From: Chloroflexota bacterium
Lineage (GTDB): Bacteria > Chloroflexota > Anaerolineae > Aggregatilineales > Phototrophicaceae
Assembly (NCBI GenBank): GCA_028875245.1
Contig: JAPPEU010000082.1
Location: 1 to 32,893 of the forward strand
DNA: 32,893 nucleotides
Direction of reading: 5' to 3'
In this document: piece after piece, positions 7,659 through 15,691 of the stretch
Numbering within the stretch: the stretch's first letter is position 1
Layout: every line of letters begins with the position of its first letter
Translations under genes and position numbers: made by a program
Notes under the pieces: generated by a model
Databases searched by the model: none
What the model was told of the DNA's origin: nothing
The model's input: only the letters and a program-made list of their open reading frames with translations

Positions 7659-8468
7659 ATGACACGAACGCGAGAACAACAGGGCACGGCAGCGATTGAC
7701 GCAATGTTCGCCCGCGCCAAATCCGAAAAGCGCGCCGCATTCCTGCCTTATTTCTGCATCGGTTATCCCGATTACGCTGAATCGCTGCGCGCTATCGAGT
7801 CGGTCGCCGCAGCCGGCGTCGATGGCTTCGAGATCGGCATCCCCTTCAGCGACCCGATCGCCGATGGCCCGACGATCCAGGCGGCGACGCAAATTGCGCT
7901 GGAGAACGGCACAACCGTGCGCCAATGCCTGGCCGCGGTCAGAAGTCTGCGCGAAAAGGGCGTCTCTCAGCCGATGCTGATGATGGGTTATGCCAACCCC
8001 TTGGTGGCTTACGGGACCGATCGCTTCGTGCGCGACGCGCGCGCGGCGGGCGCTGACGGTTTGATCGTGCCCGATTTGCCGCCGGAGGAAGCGTCCATGT
8101 TCGCCGACAGCTGCGCCCGCGAGGGCCTGGCGCTGGTCTTTTTTCTGGCGCCGACGAGCAATGACGCGCGCATCGACATGGCGGCCGCCAACGCGACCGG
8201 CTTCATTTATGTGGTCTCCCTGACCGGCATCACCGGCGCGCGAAAAGAACTGCCCGCCTATCTGAGGGAATACATCGCCCGCTTGCGAGCCAAGACCGAC
8301 ATGCCGCTTGTGCTGGGCTTCGGCATCAGCAGTCCAGGGCACGCCCGGCAGCTGCGCGGCTTGACCAATGGTTTCATCGTCGCCTCGGCCCTGATTCGAG
8401 CCTGGGAGCGCGGCTTCGACGAGATGCGCGCGCTGGCCGGCGATATCTTCGCAGCGATTCGGGAATGA
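7659..8468 (+). CDS. trpA: Tryptophan synthase alpha subunit
   Basis: TrpA cleaves indole-3-glycerol phosphate and passes indole to TrpB. The product is a 269-aa TIM barrel of usual size. The catalytic residues appear as Glu58 and Asp69 in FEIGIPFSDPIADGPTIQ. The loop VSLTGITGAR and the phosphate site LGFGISSPGHARQL are also present. ATG 7659 has GAGGACTCC just upstream. It is the last trp gene; the next gene, aroH, has its own promoter and attenuator-like leader. Confidence 0.95.
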   Translation: MTRTREQQGTAAIDAMFARAKSEKRAAFLPYFCIGYPDYAESLRAIESVAAAGVDGFEIGIPFSDPIADGPTIQAATQIALENGTTVRQCLAAVRSLREKGVSQPMLMMGYANPLVAYGTDRFVRDARAAGADGLIVPDLPPEEASMFADSCAREGLALVFFLAPTSNDARIDMAAANATGFIYVVSLTGITGARKELPAYLREYIARLRAKTDMPLVLGFGISSPGHARQLRGLTNGFIVASALIRAWERGFDEMRALAGDIFAAIRE

Positions 8469-8647
8469 CTGTTCGGACCTGTTAACACGCAAGCGCGCGA
8501 AAGCGCACTTGAAGCGCCAATTTCTGACTGCCTGTCAACTCTGCATTGCAATTATTAAATTCTGTGCCTCTGTGGCAAAAGAACTGCGCAGCGTTTGGGG
8601 AAGGGCATATATCCGCGACCTTTGCCGCTTCTAATTTGCGCCACACC

Positions 8648-8676
8648 TTGACAGGGCTCAGATACTTGTGTAGCGT
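8648..8676 (+). promoter_or_regulatory. Candidate promoter of the aroH operon (upstream)
   Basis: TTGACA (8648-8653) is a perfect -35, followed after 17 bp by TAGCGT (8671-8676), a weak -10. Transcripts from here would include the Tyr-rich reading frame. Confidence 0.4.
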
Positions 8677-8698
8677 ATCTGTTAAGCGACGCCAAACG

Positions 8699-8797
8699 AT
8701 GAATTCGCACATGCACGATTTACAAGTTGCCAGTCTTCGTTATTATTGCTACCCAAACTGCATAGACCGGTCCGGGGTGATTCGCGCTGTCAATTGA
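8699..8797 (+). CDS. Possible Tyr-rich leader peptide of the aroH-tyrA operon
   Basis: A 32-codon frame (28 codons from ATG 8711) encodes LRYYCYPNC, with Tyr codons at 8741-8752 (TAT TAT TGC TAC). It ends at TGA 8795-8797, about 21 nt before a terminator-like hairpin. The following genes make prephenate and 4-hydroxyphenylpyruvate, so tyrosine is the logical signal. No convincing Shine-Dalgarno sequence precedes either ATG, and TATTAT can also be read as a -10 box. This is an inference, not a recognised family. Confidence 0.3.
   Translation: MNSHMHDLQVASLRYYCYPNCIDRSGVIRAVN
8719..8746 (+). promoter_or_regulatory. Candidate promoter of the aroH operon (downstream)
   Basis: TTTACA (8719-8724) and TATTAT (8741-8746) are separated by 16 bp. 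The same -10 sequence occurs in the trp promoter. If this is the true promoter, the Tyr codons TATTAT would be promoter DNA rather than leader codons. Confidence 0.4.
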
Positions 8798-8818
8798 TTT
8801 CCGACGCTGACATGAACA

Positions 8819-8858
8819 AGAGCAAGGGCGCAGAGTGAAACACTCAGCGCTCTTTTTT
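8819..8858 (+). terminator. Intrinsic-terminator-like hairpin just before aroH (attenuator)
   Basis: The outer stem AGAGC (8819-8823)/GCTCT (8849-8853) and inner stem GAGTG (8833-8837)/CACTC (8841-8845) with an AAA loop are followed by TTTTTT (8853-8858). The outer and inner stems are joined by a bulge on the 5' side. GCGCTG (8784-8789) can pair with CAGCGC (8845-8850), which would break the hairpin and act as an antiterminator. It sits about 25 nt before the aroH start, so it can only serve that operon. Confidence 0.6.
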
Positions 8859-8882
8859 GTTATGAACGGGAGAAGGCAAAAC

Positions 8883-9263
8883 ATGATACGAGGCGTACGC
8901 GGCGCGACGACAGTGGAGCACAATTCGACCAAGGCGATCATTTCGGCGACGCAGGAGCTGCTGGGCGCGATGATCGACGCCAACGGCATCGCCGAAGAGG
9001 ATGTGGCCAGCATCCTCTTCACCGCCACGCCCGGCCTCGACGCGGCCTACCCGGCGGCGGCCGCCCGCGAGCTGGGCTGGACGCGGACGGCTTTGATGGG
9101 CTTTCAGGAGGCGCACGTCATTGATGGCCTGCAGCAGTGCGTACGCGTGCTTATCCACTGGAATACCGACAAGCCGATGGACGAAATCCAGCACGTCTTC
9201 TTGCGCGACGCCGTGCAGCTGCGGCCTGATCTATCGCCGAGCGATGGGGCGGAGGACGCCTGA
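8883..9263 (+). CDS. aroH: Chorismate mutase, AroH class
   Basis: It converts chorismate to prephenate, the branch point to tyrosine and phenylalanine. The 126-aa product has the AroH-type trimeric fold signature: the N-terminal IRGVRGATTVE with Arg6, and the C-terminal VRVLIHWNTDKP...IQHVFLRDAVQLRPDLS. ATG 8883 is preceded by GGGAGAAGG. A GTG start at 8835 would place the N-terminus inside the terminator hairpin and is rejected. The stop overlaps the tyrA start by one base (TGATG), so mutase and dehydrogenase are probably coupled. Confidence 0.93.
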   Translation: MIRGVRGATTVEHNSTKAIISATQELLGAMIDANGIAEEDVASILFTATPGLDAAYPAAAARELGWTRTALMGFQEAHVIDGLQQCVRVLIHWNTDKPMDEIQHVFLRDAVQLRPDLSPSDGAEDA

Positions 9264-10147
9264 TGTCAAACGGATTCCGCGCCCGCCATTTGGCCATTGT
9301 CGGCCTGGGTTTGATGGGCGGCTCGCTGGCGCTGGCGATGCGCGCTCACGCCGAGCATATCAGCGGCATCGACCATGACGAGCGGGCCCGCGCTTATGCC
9401 CTGAAGCGCGGCATCGTCGATTGCGCGACCGATGACTTGCACGCCGGCGTGAATCGCGCCGATGTGGTCATTTTGGCGGCGCCGGTCCGCGTCATCATCG
9501 AGATGCTGCAGATGCGCATCGGCTCCTACCTGCGCTCCAATACGCTGGTCATCGATATCGGCAGCACAAAACAAGATATCGTCGACGCGATGGCGAGCTT
9601 GCCCATCGGCGTCAACGCGGTCGGCGGGCATCCGATGACGGGCAAGGAGAATGGCGGCATCGAAGAATCGGACGAGTCGCTCTATCGCAGCCGACCCTTC
9701 GTGCTCTGCCCGTCCAGGCGGACGACGCCGGCGGCGCGGCTGCATGCGCTGGCTTTTGTCGAGACGCTCGGCGCAGCGCCCATCGAAATGGAGGCCGAGC
9801 GCCATGACCAGATTGTCGCCGGCATCAGCCACTTGCCTTATTTGCTGAGCGCGACGCTCGTGGCGACCATTGCAAACCAGGCCGAGCGCGATCTGGCCTT
9901 TTGGGAGCTGGCCGCCGGCGGTTTCCGCGATACCAGCCGCCTGGCCGCCAGCGATGTAACGATGATGGGCGATATCCTCAGCACGAATACGCAGGCGGTC
10001 GCCACTTTGCTGGCGCAGTTTCGCATGCAGCTGGCGATGCTGGAGACGATGCTGATCGCCGGCGATGACCATCGCCTAGGCGAATCCCTGGAGCCGATAC
10101 GGCGGGCGCGTAAGGAATGGGCGCGGCACTATGACAATCGACGCTAA
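9263..10147 (+). CDS. tyrA: Prephenate dehydrogenase
   Basis: It oxidatively decarboxylates prephenate to 4-hydroxyphenylpyruvate with NAD(P). The 294-aa product begins with the Rossmann motif AIVGLGLMGGSLALAM. The block VDAMASLPIGVNAVGGHPMTGKE carries the conserved GGHPMTG, and the C-terminal helical dimerisation domain includes HLPYLLSATL. No ACT domain is visible. There is no AroQ-type mutase fusion; the mutase is the separate aroH upstream. No aminotransferase gene follows. Confidence 0.92.
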   Translation: MSNGFRARHLAIVGLGLMGGSLALAMRAHAEHISGIDHDERARAYALKRGIVDCATDDLHAGVNRADVVILAAPVRVIIEMLQMRIGSYLRSNTLVIDIGSTKQDIVDAMASLPIGVNAVGGHPMTGKENGGIEESDESLYRSRPFVLCPSRRTTPAARLHALAFVETLGAAPIEMEAERHDQIVAGISHLPYLLSATLVATIANQAERDLAFWELAAGGFRDTSRLAASDVTMMGDILSTNTQAVATLLAQFRMQLAMLETMLIAGDDHRLGESLEPIRRARKEWARHYDNRR

Positions 10148-10256
10148 AGCTCGTCTGCTGCTGACGTTTATGTGTGATTATTCGCGTGACTGCCTGGAAA
10201 AAATTTGCATTATTTTGGCAATGTCCAACACCAAGCGGCGATTTCGGACTCGGCGA

Positions 10257-10305
10257 CGCTCCCTCTTCCCTAGCTTGCTGGGGAAGGGGGCTGGGGGGGA
10301 TGGGG
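10257..10305. repeat. Family-2 palindrome upstream of aroA
   Basis: CTCTTCCCTAGCTTGCTGGG leads into GAAGGGGGCTGGGGGGGATG. Its G-rich right arm ends immediately before a GTG codon that is the likely aroA start. Confidence 0.65.
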
Positions 10306-11615
10306 TGAAATCTAAACACAATCAATTCAAGATTCGTCCCGGCGGCGCGCTGCGCGGCGAGGTGACCGTGCCGGGCGACAAGTCGATTTCCCACCGGGCG
10401 GTCATGCTGGCGGCCATCGCCCGGGGCCGGTCGGAGATCCGCAATTGGCTGGCGGCCGGCGATACCGAAGCGACGCTGGGCGCAATCCGCGATCTGGGCG
10501 CGACTATCGAACGGCATGACGCCACGACCCTGTCGATTGAGGGCGGCGGACTGCGCCAATCCGCGTCGCCCCTGAATCTGATGAACGCGGGCACGGGACT
10601 TCGCTTGCTCGCCGGCATCATGGCGGGGCAAGATTTCCCCAGCGTATTGGACGGCAGCGCCCAGCTTCGACGGCGGCCGATGAAACGCATTACCGATCCG
10701 CTCAAGTTGATGGGCGCCGATATCGAGTCAAAGGACGGCGGCTGTCCCCTGCATATACATCCAGCGGCGCTCAAGGGCATCCGTTACGAGATGCCCATCG
10801 CCAGCGCCCAAGTCAAAAGCGCCATTCTGCTGGCCGGCTTGTATGGCGATTCGCCGACGACGGTGATTCAGCCCGGTCCTGCGCGCGACCACACCGAGCG
10901 CATGCTGCGGGCTCTGGGCGCGGACATCAGCGAAGACGGCGTCGATGGCAACATGATCACGGTGGCGCCGATTGAGGCTCTGGCGCCACTGGACTTGACC
11001 GTGCCCGGCGACGCTTCCTCTGCCGCTTTTCTGCTGGTGGCCGGGCTGGTGACGCCGGATAGCGATCTTGTGATTAAAGGCGTCAATCTGAATCCGACGC
11101 GCACCGGTCTCTTGGATGTCCTCGACGAAATGGGCGCGGAGATTTCGCTGAGTAACCTGGACGAGCAGGCGGGCGAACCGATCGGCGACGTCCGCGTGCA
11201 GACCAGCGCGCTCAAGGGCATTGAAATCGGCGGTGAAACTGTCGTGCGCATGATCGACGAGTTTCCCATCTTGATGGTGGCGGCGCTGCGGGCGGAGGGC
11301 GAAACGCTCGTGCGCGACGCGCGTGAGCTGCGCGTCAAAGAGACCGATCGCATCGCTGTGATGGCGGCGGAACTGCGGGCGCTGGGCGCCGATATCGAGG
11401 AGCGCGACGATGGCTTCCGTATCATGGGACCGCAGCATCTGATCGGCGGCCAAGTCGACGGGCATGATGATCACCGCATCGCAATGAGCTTGACCGTCGC
11501 CGGGCTAAGCGCTGCCGAAGGCGCAATCGTGACGGACGCCGCCTGCGCCGGCGATAGTTTTCCCGGTTTCGCCGAGACGCTCATCAACTGTGGCGCGAAC
11601 ATGATCGCGACCTAG
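10305..11615 (+). CDS. aroA: 3-phosphoshikimate 1-carboxyvinyltransferase (EPSP synthase)
   Basis: It transfers enolpyruvate from PEP to shikimate 3-phosphate. Motifs seen are VPGDKSISHRAVMLAAIARG, NAGTGLRLLAGIM, GDASSAAFLLVAGLV and RELRVKETDRI. The enzyme domain begins at FKIRPGGALRGE. GTG 10305 gives a normal 436-aa enzyme, with GGGGGGGATGGG as the ribosome binding site, contributed by a family-2 repeat. ATG 10221 and ATG 10131 are in-frame alternatives but would translate the repeat and, for 10131, overlap tyrA. The TAG stop (11613-11615) lies in a family-1 repeat. Confidence 0.93.
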   Translation: MKSKHNQFKIRPGGALRGEVTVPGDKSISHRAVMLAAIARGRSEIRNWLAAGDTEATLGAIRDLGATIERHDATTLSIEGGGLRQSASPLNLMNAGTGLRLLAGIMAGQDFPSVLDGSAQLRRRPMKRITDPLKLMGADIESKDGGCPLHIHPAALKGIRYEMPIASAQVKSAILLAGLYGDSPTTVIQPGPARDHTERMLRALGADISEDGVDGNMITVAPIEALAPLDLTVPGDASSAAFLLVAGLVTPDSDLVIKGVNLNPTRTGLLDVLDEMGAEISLSNLDEQAGEPIGDVRVQTSALKGIEIGGETVVRMIDEFPILMVAALRAEGETLVRDARELRVKETDRIAVMAAELRALGADIEERDDGFRIMGPQHLIGGQVDGHDDHRIAMSLTVAGLSAAEGAIVTDAACAGDSFPGFAETLINCGANMIAT

Positions 11616-11639
11616 GGGCGAGCCACTGGGTCGCCCGCC
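11612..11639 (+). repeat. Family-1 palindromic repeat at the aroA stop
   Basis: CTAGGGGCGAGCCACTGGGT followed by CGCCCGCC. The first TAG is the stop codon of aroA. Confidence 0.75.
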
Positions 11640-11663
11640 AAATTACAAAATAAAGGGACCAGC

Positions 11664-12488
11664 GTGCCAAGCAAACGAGTCGGCGTCATCGGCTTCCCAG
11701 TCGAGCACAGCCTCAGCCCAATCATGCACAACGCGGCTTTCGAGGCCCTGAACATGCGCGACTGGCATTACGACGCCATGTCGATCCCGCCGGATATCCT
11801 GCGGCTGGGCTTGCGCGAGCCAAGGGATCACGGCTATATCGGCATCAACGTAACTGTGCCGCACAAAGAAGCGATCATGCAATACGTCCGGCCCGATGAA
11901 AAAGCGCGGGCGATTGGCGCCGTGAACACGGTCGACTTCCGCAGCAACATCGGCACCAATACCGATGCCGATGGCTTCATCAAGGACTTACGCGCCCATG
12001 ATGTGCATATCGCCGGCGAACGCGCGCTGGTGCTGGGCGCGGGCGGGGCGGCCCGGGCGGCGGTCTATGGATTGGCGCGGGCCGGCGCCAAGGTGGCAAT
12101 CGTAAACCGCACCGAATCGCGGGCGGAAGCGCTCGTCCGCCATTTGCGCGCCTCGGCCGGCATCGGTGGCGTAGATGTTAAAACGCTGGCTGAGGCGGCC
12201 GATTGGGGCATGTCGCTCATCGTCAATTGCACCTCGGTCGGCTTGCACCCGCATATCGACCAGTCGCCCTGGATTCAGGACTTGCCTTTTCCCGCCGGCA
12301 TTACCGTATATGATATGGTTTATCGTCCGGCGAACACGGCGCTGATGCGGCAATGCGTCGCCCATGGCGGACGCGCGATTGGCGGGCTGGGCATGCTCGC
12401 GCGGCAAGGCGCGATCGCCTTTGAACTCTGGACCGGCGTCGCGCCGCCGATAGACTTGATGCAGCGCGTGCTGCAAGAGGCGCTATGA
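11664..12488 (+). CDS. aroE: Shikimate dehydrogenase (NADP+)
   Basis: It reduces 3-dehydroshikimate to shikimate. The 274-aa product shows the substrate site GFPVEHSLSPIMHNAAF, the catalytic Lys in NVTVPHKEA, and the NADP Rossmann motif VLGAGGAARAAVYGLA followed by VNRTESRAEAL. The start is GTG 11664 with AAAGGGACC a few bases upstream. The gene stands between aroA and aroC, separated from each by repeats, and is probably in the same transcript. Confidence 0.94.
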   Translation: MPSKRVGVIGFPVEHSLSPIMHNAAFEALNMRDWHYDAMSIPPDILRLGLREPRDHGYIGINVTVPHKEAIMQYVRPDEKARAIGAVNTVDFRSNIGTNTDADGFIKDLRAHDVHIAGERALVLGAGGAARAAVYGLARAGAKVAIVNRTESRAEALVRHLRASAGIGGVDVKTLAEAADWGMSLIVNCTSVGLHPHIDQSPWIQDLPFPAGITVYDMVYRPANTALMRQCVAHGGRAIGGLGMLARQGAIAFELWTGVAPPIDLMQRVLQEAL

Positions 12489-12510
12489 TCATTGACACTG
12501 CTGCGTACAG

Positions 12511-12554
12511 TTCCCCTTCCCTCCTCTGTGGGGGAAGGGGTTAGGGCATGGGGG
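12511..12554. repeat. Family-2 palindrome upstream of aroC
   Basis: TTCCCCTTCCCTCCTCTGTG leads into GGGGAAGGGGTTAGGGCATG and GGGG. The terminal GGGGG (12550-12554) stands 10 nt before the aroC ATG and may act as its ribosome binding site. Confidence 0.6.
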
Positions 12555-12564
12555 CTGACATTCA

Positions 12565-13743
12565 ATGTCAATACGATTCTTCACCGCCGGCGAAAGCCAC
12601 GGACCCGGATTGACCGCCATTCTCGAGGGCATGCCGGCCGGCTTGCCCTTGACGGCGGAAGACATCAACCTCGACCTGCGCCGGCGGCAAAAAGGCTATG
12701 GCTCCGGCGGCCGCATGCAAATCGAGAAAGATGGCATCGTTATCACATCGGGCGTGATGAACGGCATGACGACCGGCGCGCCCATCGCCCTGCATGTGCA
12801 AAACCGCGATTTCAAAAGCTGGAAAGAGCGCGATATCACGCCGATCACGACGCCGCGGCCCGGCCACGCCGATTTGACCGGCGCGGTCAAATATGGCTAT
12901 CGCGAGCTGCGCCTCTCGCTGGAGCGGGCGAGCGCGCGCGAAACGACCATGCGCGTGGCCATCGGCGCCATTTGCAAAAGATTTCTGGCTGCCTTTGATA
13001 TTCGCGTGGACGGCTACGTCTCGCAGCTGGGCGATGTCGTGGCGGATCTGGCCGACATGCCGCTGGATGAGCGCATCGCCCGCAACGAAGACAACGATGT
13101 GCGCTGCCCTGACCCGCTCGCGGCGGAAAAGATGCACGCAGCCATCCGCCAGGTCAAGATCGACAAGGATACGCTGGGCGGCGTCTTTGAGGTGGTGGCG
13201 CGCGGCGTACCGCCTGGGCTCGGCTCCCACGTGCATTTTGACCGCAAGCTGGATGGCCGGCTGGTCGCCGCCATGGTCAGCATCCAGGCGATGAAAGGCG
13301 CGGAAATCGGCGCCGCCTTCGAAAATGCCGGCAAGCGCGGCTCCCAGGTGCATGATGACATTATTGTCGACGCCTCAGGCGAGCTGTCCCGCCGGACGAA
13401 CCGCGCCGGTGGCCTGGAAGGGGGCATCACGACCGGCGAGCCCATTATCGTACGCGTCGCCAAGAAGCCGATCTCGACCATGCTACGCGGCGCGGAATCG
13501 GTCGATCTGGCGACGGGCGAGGCCAATCTAACGGTTTATGAACGCAGCGACTTCTGCGCTCTGCCGCGAGCGGTGCCCGTGGGCGAAGCGATGATGGCGA
13601 TCGTGCTGGCCGACGCCCTCTTGGAGAAGCTCGGCGGCGACAGCATCGAAGAGATGAAGCCGCGTTTTGATTCGCTGCGGCGCAACCGGCTGGAAGATTT
13701 GCCCATGGACAACTGCGAATGGCGCTTCGGGTACGATGTATGA
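12565..13743 (+). CDS. aroC: Chorismate synthase
   Basis: It makes chorismate from EPSP using reduced FMN. The 392-aa product begins FFTAGESHGPGLTAILEGMP and shows RRRQKGYGSGGRM, RPGHADL, SARETTMRVAIGAI and NRAGGLEGGITTGEP, all family signatures. It is slightly longer than the enterobacterial enzyme but normal for the AroC of Gram-positive-like lineages. The stop overlaps the start of the aroKB fusion (ATGA at 13740-13743). Confidence 0.95.
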   Translation: MSIRFFTAGESHGPGLTAILEGMPAGLPLTAEDINLDLRRRQKGYGSGGRMQIEKDGIVITSGVMNGMTTGAPIALHVQNRDFKSWKERDITPITTPRPGHADLTGAVKYGYRELRLSLERASARETTMRVAIGAICKRFLAAFDIRVDGYVSQLGDVVADLADMPLDERIARNEDNDVRCPDPLAAEKMHAAIRQVKIDKDTLGGVFEVVARGVPPGLGSHVHFDRKLDGRLVAAMVSIQAMKGAEIGAAFENAGKRGSQVHDDIIVDASGELSRRTNRAGGLEGGITTGEPIIVRVAKKPISTMLRGAESVDLATGEANLTVYERSDFCALPRAVPVGEAMMAIVLADALLEKLGGDSIEEMKPRFDSLRRNRLEDLPMDNCEWRFGYDV

Positions 13744-15257
13744 ACTTCGCGACTAATATCGTGCTCACCGGTTTCATGGGGGCGGGCAAAACAACGGTCG
13801 GGCAGATCCTGGCGCGCAAGCTGAAGCGCGAATTCGTCGATATGGACGCGCTCATTGAAGAGCGGGCCGGCATGACCATACCGCAGATTTTCCAACGCCG
13901 CGGCGAAGACGAATTCCGCGCCCTGGAGCGGCGGCTGGTCTATGAATTGGCGCTGCGCAATGGCCTGGTGATCGCGACCGGCGGCGGCGCCTTGATTGAT
14001 GACGACATGCGCGAAACGATGGTGCGGAGCGGCATGGTCCTCTGTCTGAACGCCAGCAAGGCCGATATCCGCGCGCGCCTGGCGGAAAACGAGCATCGTC
14101 CCCTGGCGGCCGGCTGGGAGGGCTTGCTCGAAGCGCGGGCCAGCGCCTACGCCCAAATGCCCTATCAGATTCAAACAACCGGCAAGACGCCTGAGGAGAT
14201 CGCCGGCGAGATCGCTGCCCTCGATGGCGGCGCGCTCTACGCGCATACACCTGATGGCGGCGGTTACCCGATAATTGTCGGCAGCGGCCTCCTCGATTGG
14301 CTGGCGGGGGAAGCCGAATCGCTGGGTCTGGCGGGCCATGTGGTTGTCGTCAGCAATGAAACTGTAACGCCACTCTACGCTGAAACGCTCGTTCGAAACT
14401 TGCCGAACGCGAATCTGATTGTTGTTCCCGATGGCGAAGCCCACAAGAATCTGAACACGGTCCGCGGCATCTACGATGATCTGCTCATGTTGGGGGCCGA
14501 TCGCGGCACGACGCTGGTCGCCCTGGGCGGCGGTGTGATCGGCGATACGGCCGGCTTCGCCGCCGCCACCTATATGCGCGGCATCCCGCTGGTTCAGATA
14601 CCGACCACCTTGCTCTCCATGGTTGATTCCAGCGTCGGCGGCAAGGTCGGCGTCGATTTGCCCCAGGGCAAAAACCTGATCGGCGCTTTCAAGCAGCCGC
14701 GCCGCGTCATCATTGATACGGACGTGCTGAACAGCCTGCCGCCCTTGCAGTGGCGCTGTGGCATGGCCGAGGTGGTCAAGCACGGCTTGATCGCGCGGCC
14801 TGCGCTGCTCGACTCCGACTTGTGGAATCTGGAGAATGCCGAGCGCCTGGTCAGAGGGGCGGTGCAGGTCAAGATCGATGTCGTGGAAGTCGACCCCTAT
14901 GAGCGGGGCATTCGCGCCCATTTGAATCTGGGCCATACCTTCGGCCATGCCATAGAAAAAGTGACGGAATATGCCATACCGCATGGCGAGGCTGTCGCAA
15001 TCGGCATCGTTAAAGCGGCGCGGCTGTCGCGCAACCTGGGCTTCGTTGATGACGGTCTGGTCGAGCAGATCCTGAAAATCATGTGGCAACTTGAACTGCC
15101 GACCGATATCGCCCTGGATCCGGAGCGCTGGTATGCCGCCATGTCCACCGACAAGAAGTGGAAAGCCGGCCGCTCTCGCCTGGTGGTGCTGAAGCGCCTG
15201 GGCGAAGCCGCCGTCGTCGAAGGCTTGTCAAAAGAAGAAATCTGCGCCGTCCTTTAG
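13740..15257 (+). CDS. aroKB: Bifunctional shikimate kinase / 3-dehydroquinate synthase
   Basis: One 505-aa chain carries two shikimate-pathway enzymes. Residues 1 to about 165 are shikimate kinase: P-loop GFMGAGKT at 11-18, FVDMDALIE, and IATGGGAL for shikimate binding. Residues from about 173 are 3-dehydroquinate synthase: PDGEAHKNL, GGGVIGDTAGFAAATYMRG, SVGGKVGVDLPQGKNLIG, and metal ligands in EVVKHGLI, LNLGHTFGHAIE and IPHGEAVAIG. The join region is short. The open frame starts 21 nt earlier, but ATG 13740 fits the kinase start and couples it to aroC. Such fusions are known, for example in Thermotoga. Confidence 0.94.
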   Translation: MNFATNIVLTGFMGAGKTTVGQILARKLKREFVDMDALIEERAGMTIPQIFQRRGEDEFRALERRLVYELALRNGLVIATGGGALIDDDMRETMVRSGMVLCLNASKADIRARLAENEHRPLAAGWEGLLEARASAYAQMPYQIQTTGKTPEEIAGEIAALDGGALYAHTPDGGGYPIIVGSGLLDWLAGEAESLGLAGHVVVVSNETVTPLYAETLVRNLPNANLIVVPDGEAHKNLNTVRGIYDDLLMLGADRGTTLVALGGGVIGDTAGFAAATYMRGIPLVQIPTTLLSMVDSSVGGKVGVDLPQGKNLIGAFKQPRRVIIDTDVLNSLPPLQWRCGMAEVVKHGLIARPALLDSDLWNLENAERLVRGAVQVKIDVVEVDPYERGIRAHLNLGHTFGHAIEKVTEYAIPHGEAVAIGIVKAARLSRNLGFVDDGLVEQILKIMWQLELPTDIALDPERWYAAMSTDKKWKAGRSRLVVLKRLGEAAVVEGLSKEEICAVL

Positions 15258-15318
15258 CCGCTATGTGAGTCGCCCACTTCAGTAGCTTCAACAAATTAAT
15301 GCGACAATTAAGAAAGGT

Positions 15319-15345
15319 TGTAGGGGCGTCTCGCTGAGAGGCCCG
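15319..15345 (+). repeat. Family-1 palindromic repeat
   Basis: TGTAGGGGCGTCTCGCTGAG followed by AGGCCCG, with the stem GTCTC/GAGAg. Confidence 0.7.
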
Positions 15346-15403
15346 AAAAATAAGACTGGAAGAGCGAGCGTTTCAGCGCCGCGCGTAGACACTGCGGGTC
15401 AAA

Positions 15404-15532
15404 CGCCCCTGTTTACGTTGCGGGCAGTCAACCCCACCCCCGGCCCCTCCCCGACGAGTCAGGGAGGGGAGCGAAACGCGCCGAGATGCAAGGTGTTTTG
15501 CGTGGGCGGCGGCATTGTGCGCGTGTGTCTAC
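15404..15532 (-). repeat. Long dispersed repeat, copy A
   Basis: The reverse complement of this stretch matches 22504-22655 almost base for base, except for a 21-nt insertion in the other copy. It contains a family-2 palindrome (CCCCACCCCCGGCCCCTCCC and its G-rich partner) in its middle. Confidence 0.8.
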
Positions 15533-15575
15533 AGTTCTTCTAATAGTAAGATTTCAATTACTTACTTGGTTTTAC
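15531..15575 (-). repeat. 45-bp dispersed repeat, copy A
   Basis: The segment beginning ACAGTTCTTCTAATAGTAAG is the near-exact reverse complement of 30081-30126. It abuts the end of the long repeat. Confidence 0.75.
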
Positions 15576-15597
15576 TTCTATGCCTCGCTGGCAAAAT

Positions 15598-15635
15598 CCC
15601 TCTGTGCTCTCTGTGTCCTCTGTGGTTAAATTTTA
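15598..15635. repeat. Family-3 CTCTGTG tract
   Basis: CCCTCTGTGCTCTCTGTGTC then CTCTGTGGTTAAA. Related tracts lie at 8559-8580, 24803-24845, 30170-30202 and 32725-32760. Confidence 0.6.
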
Positions 15636-15691
15636 ATGTGGTGGCGTCGCCGCAGCGAGCGCCCCCGACTTTAGCCAGGAACAACTGTCAA

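Larger units (their letters stand above)
8469..8882 (+). other. Intergenic region trpA-aroH with promoters and an attenuator-like leader
   Basis: 8469-8640 holds only a family-3 tract (8559-8580, CTGTGCCTCTGTGG) and no recognisable gene. 8648-8882 holds two candidate promoters, a short open frame with clustered Tyr codons, a terminator-like hairpin and the aroH ribosome binding site. Confidence 0.7.
15258..15691. other. Intergenic region aroKB-aroQ, a mosaic of repeats
   Basis: 434 bp without a credible gene. It holds a degenerate family-1 half (about 15261-15277), a full family-1 unit (15319-15345), a long repeat also found inverted at 22504-22655 (15404-15532), a 45-bp repeat found inverted at 30081-30126 (15531-15575), and a family-3 tract (15598-15635). 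An open frame from 15515 into aroQ is translated repeat sequence. Confidence 0.75.

Noticed and set aside
15515..15691. N-terminal extension of AroQ
   Set aside because: It is repeat-derived; the family's conserved start [12 protein letters not shown] follows ATG 15692.
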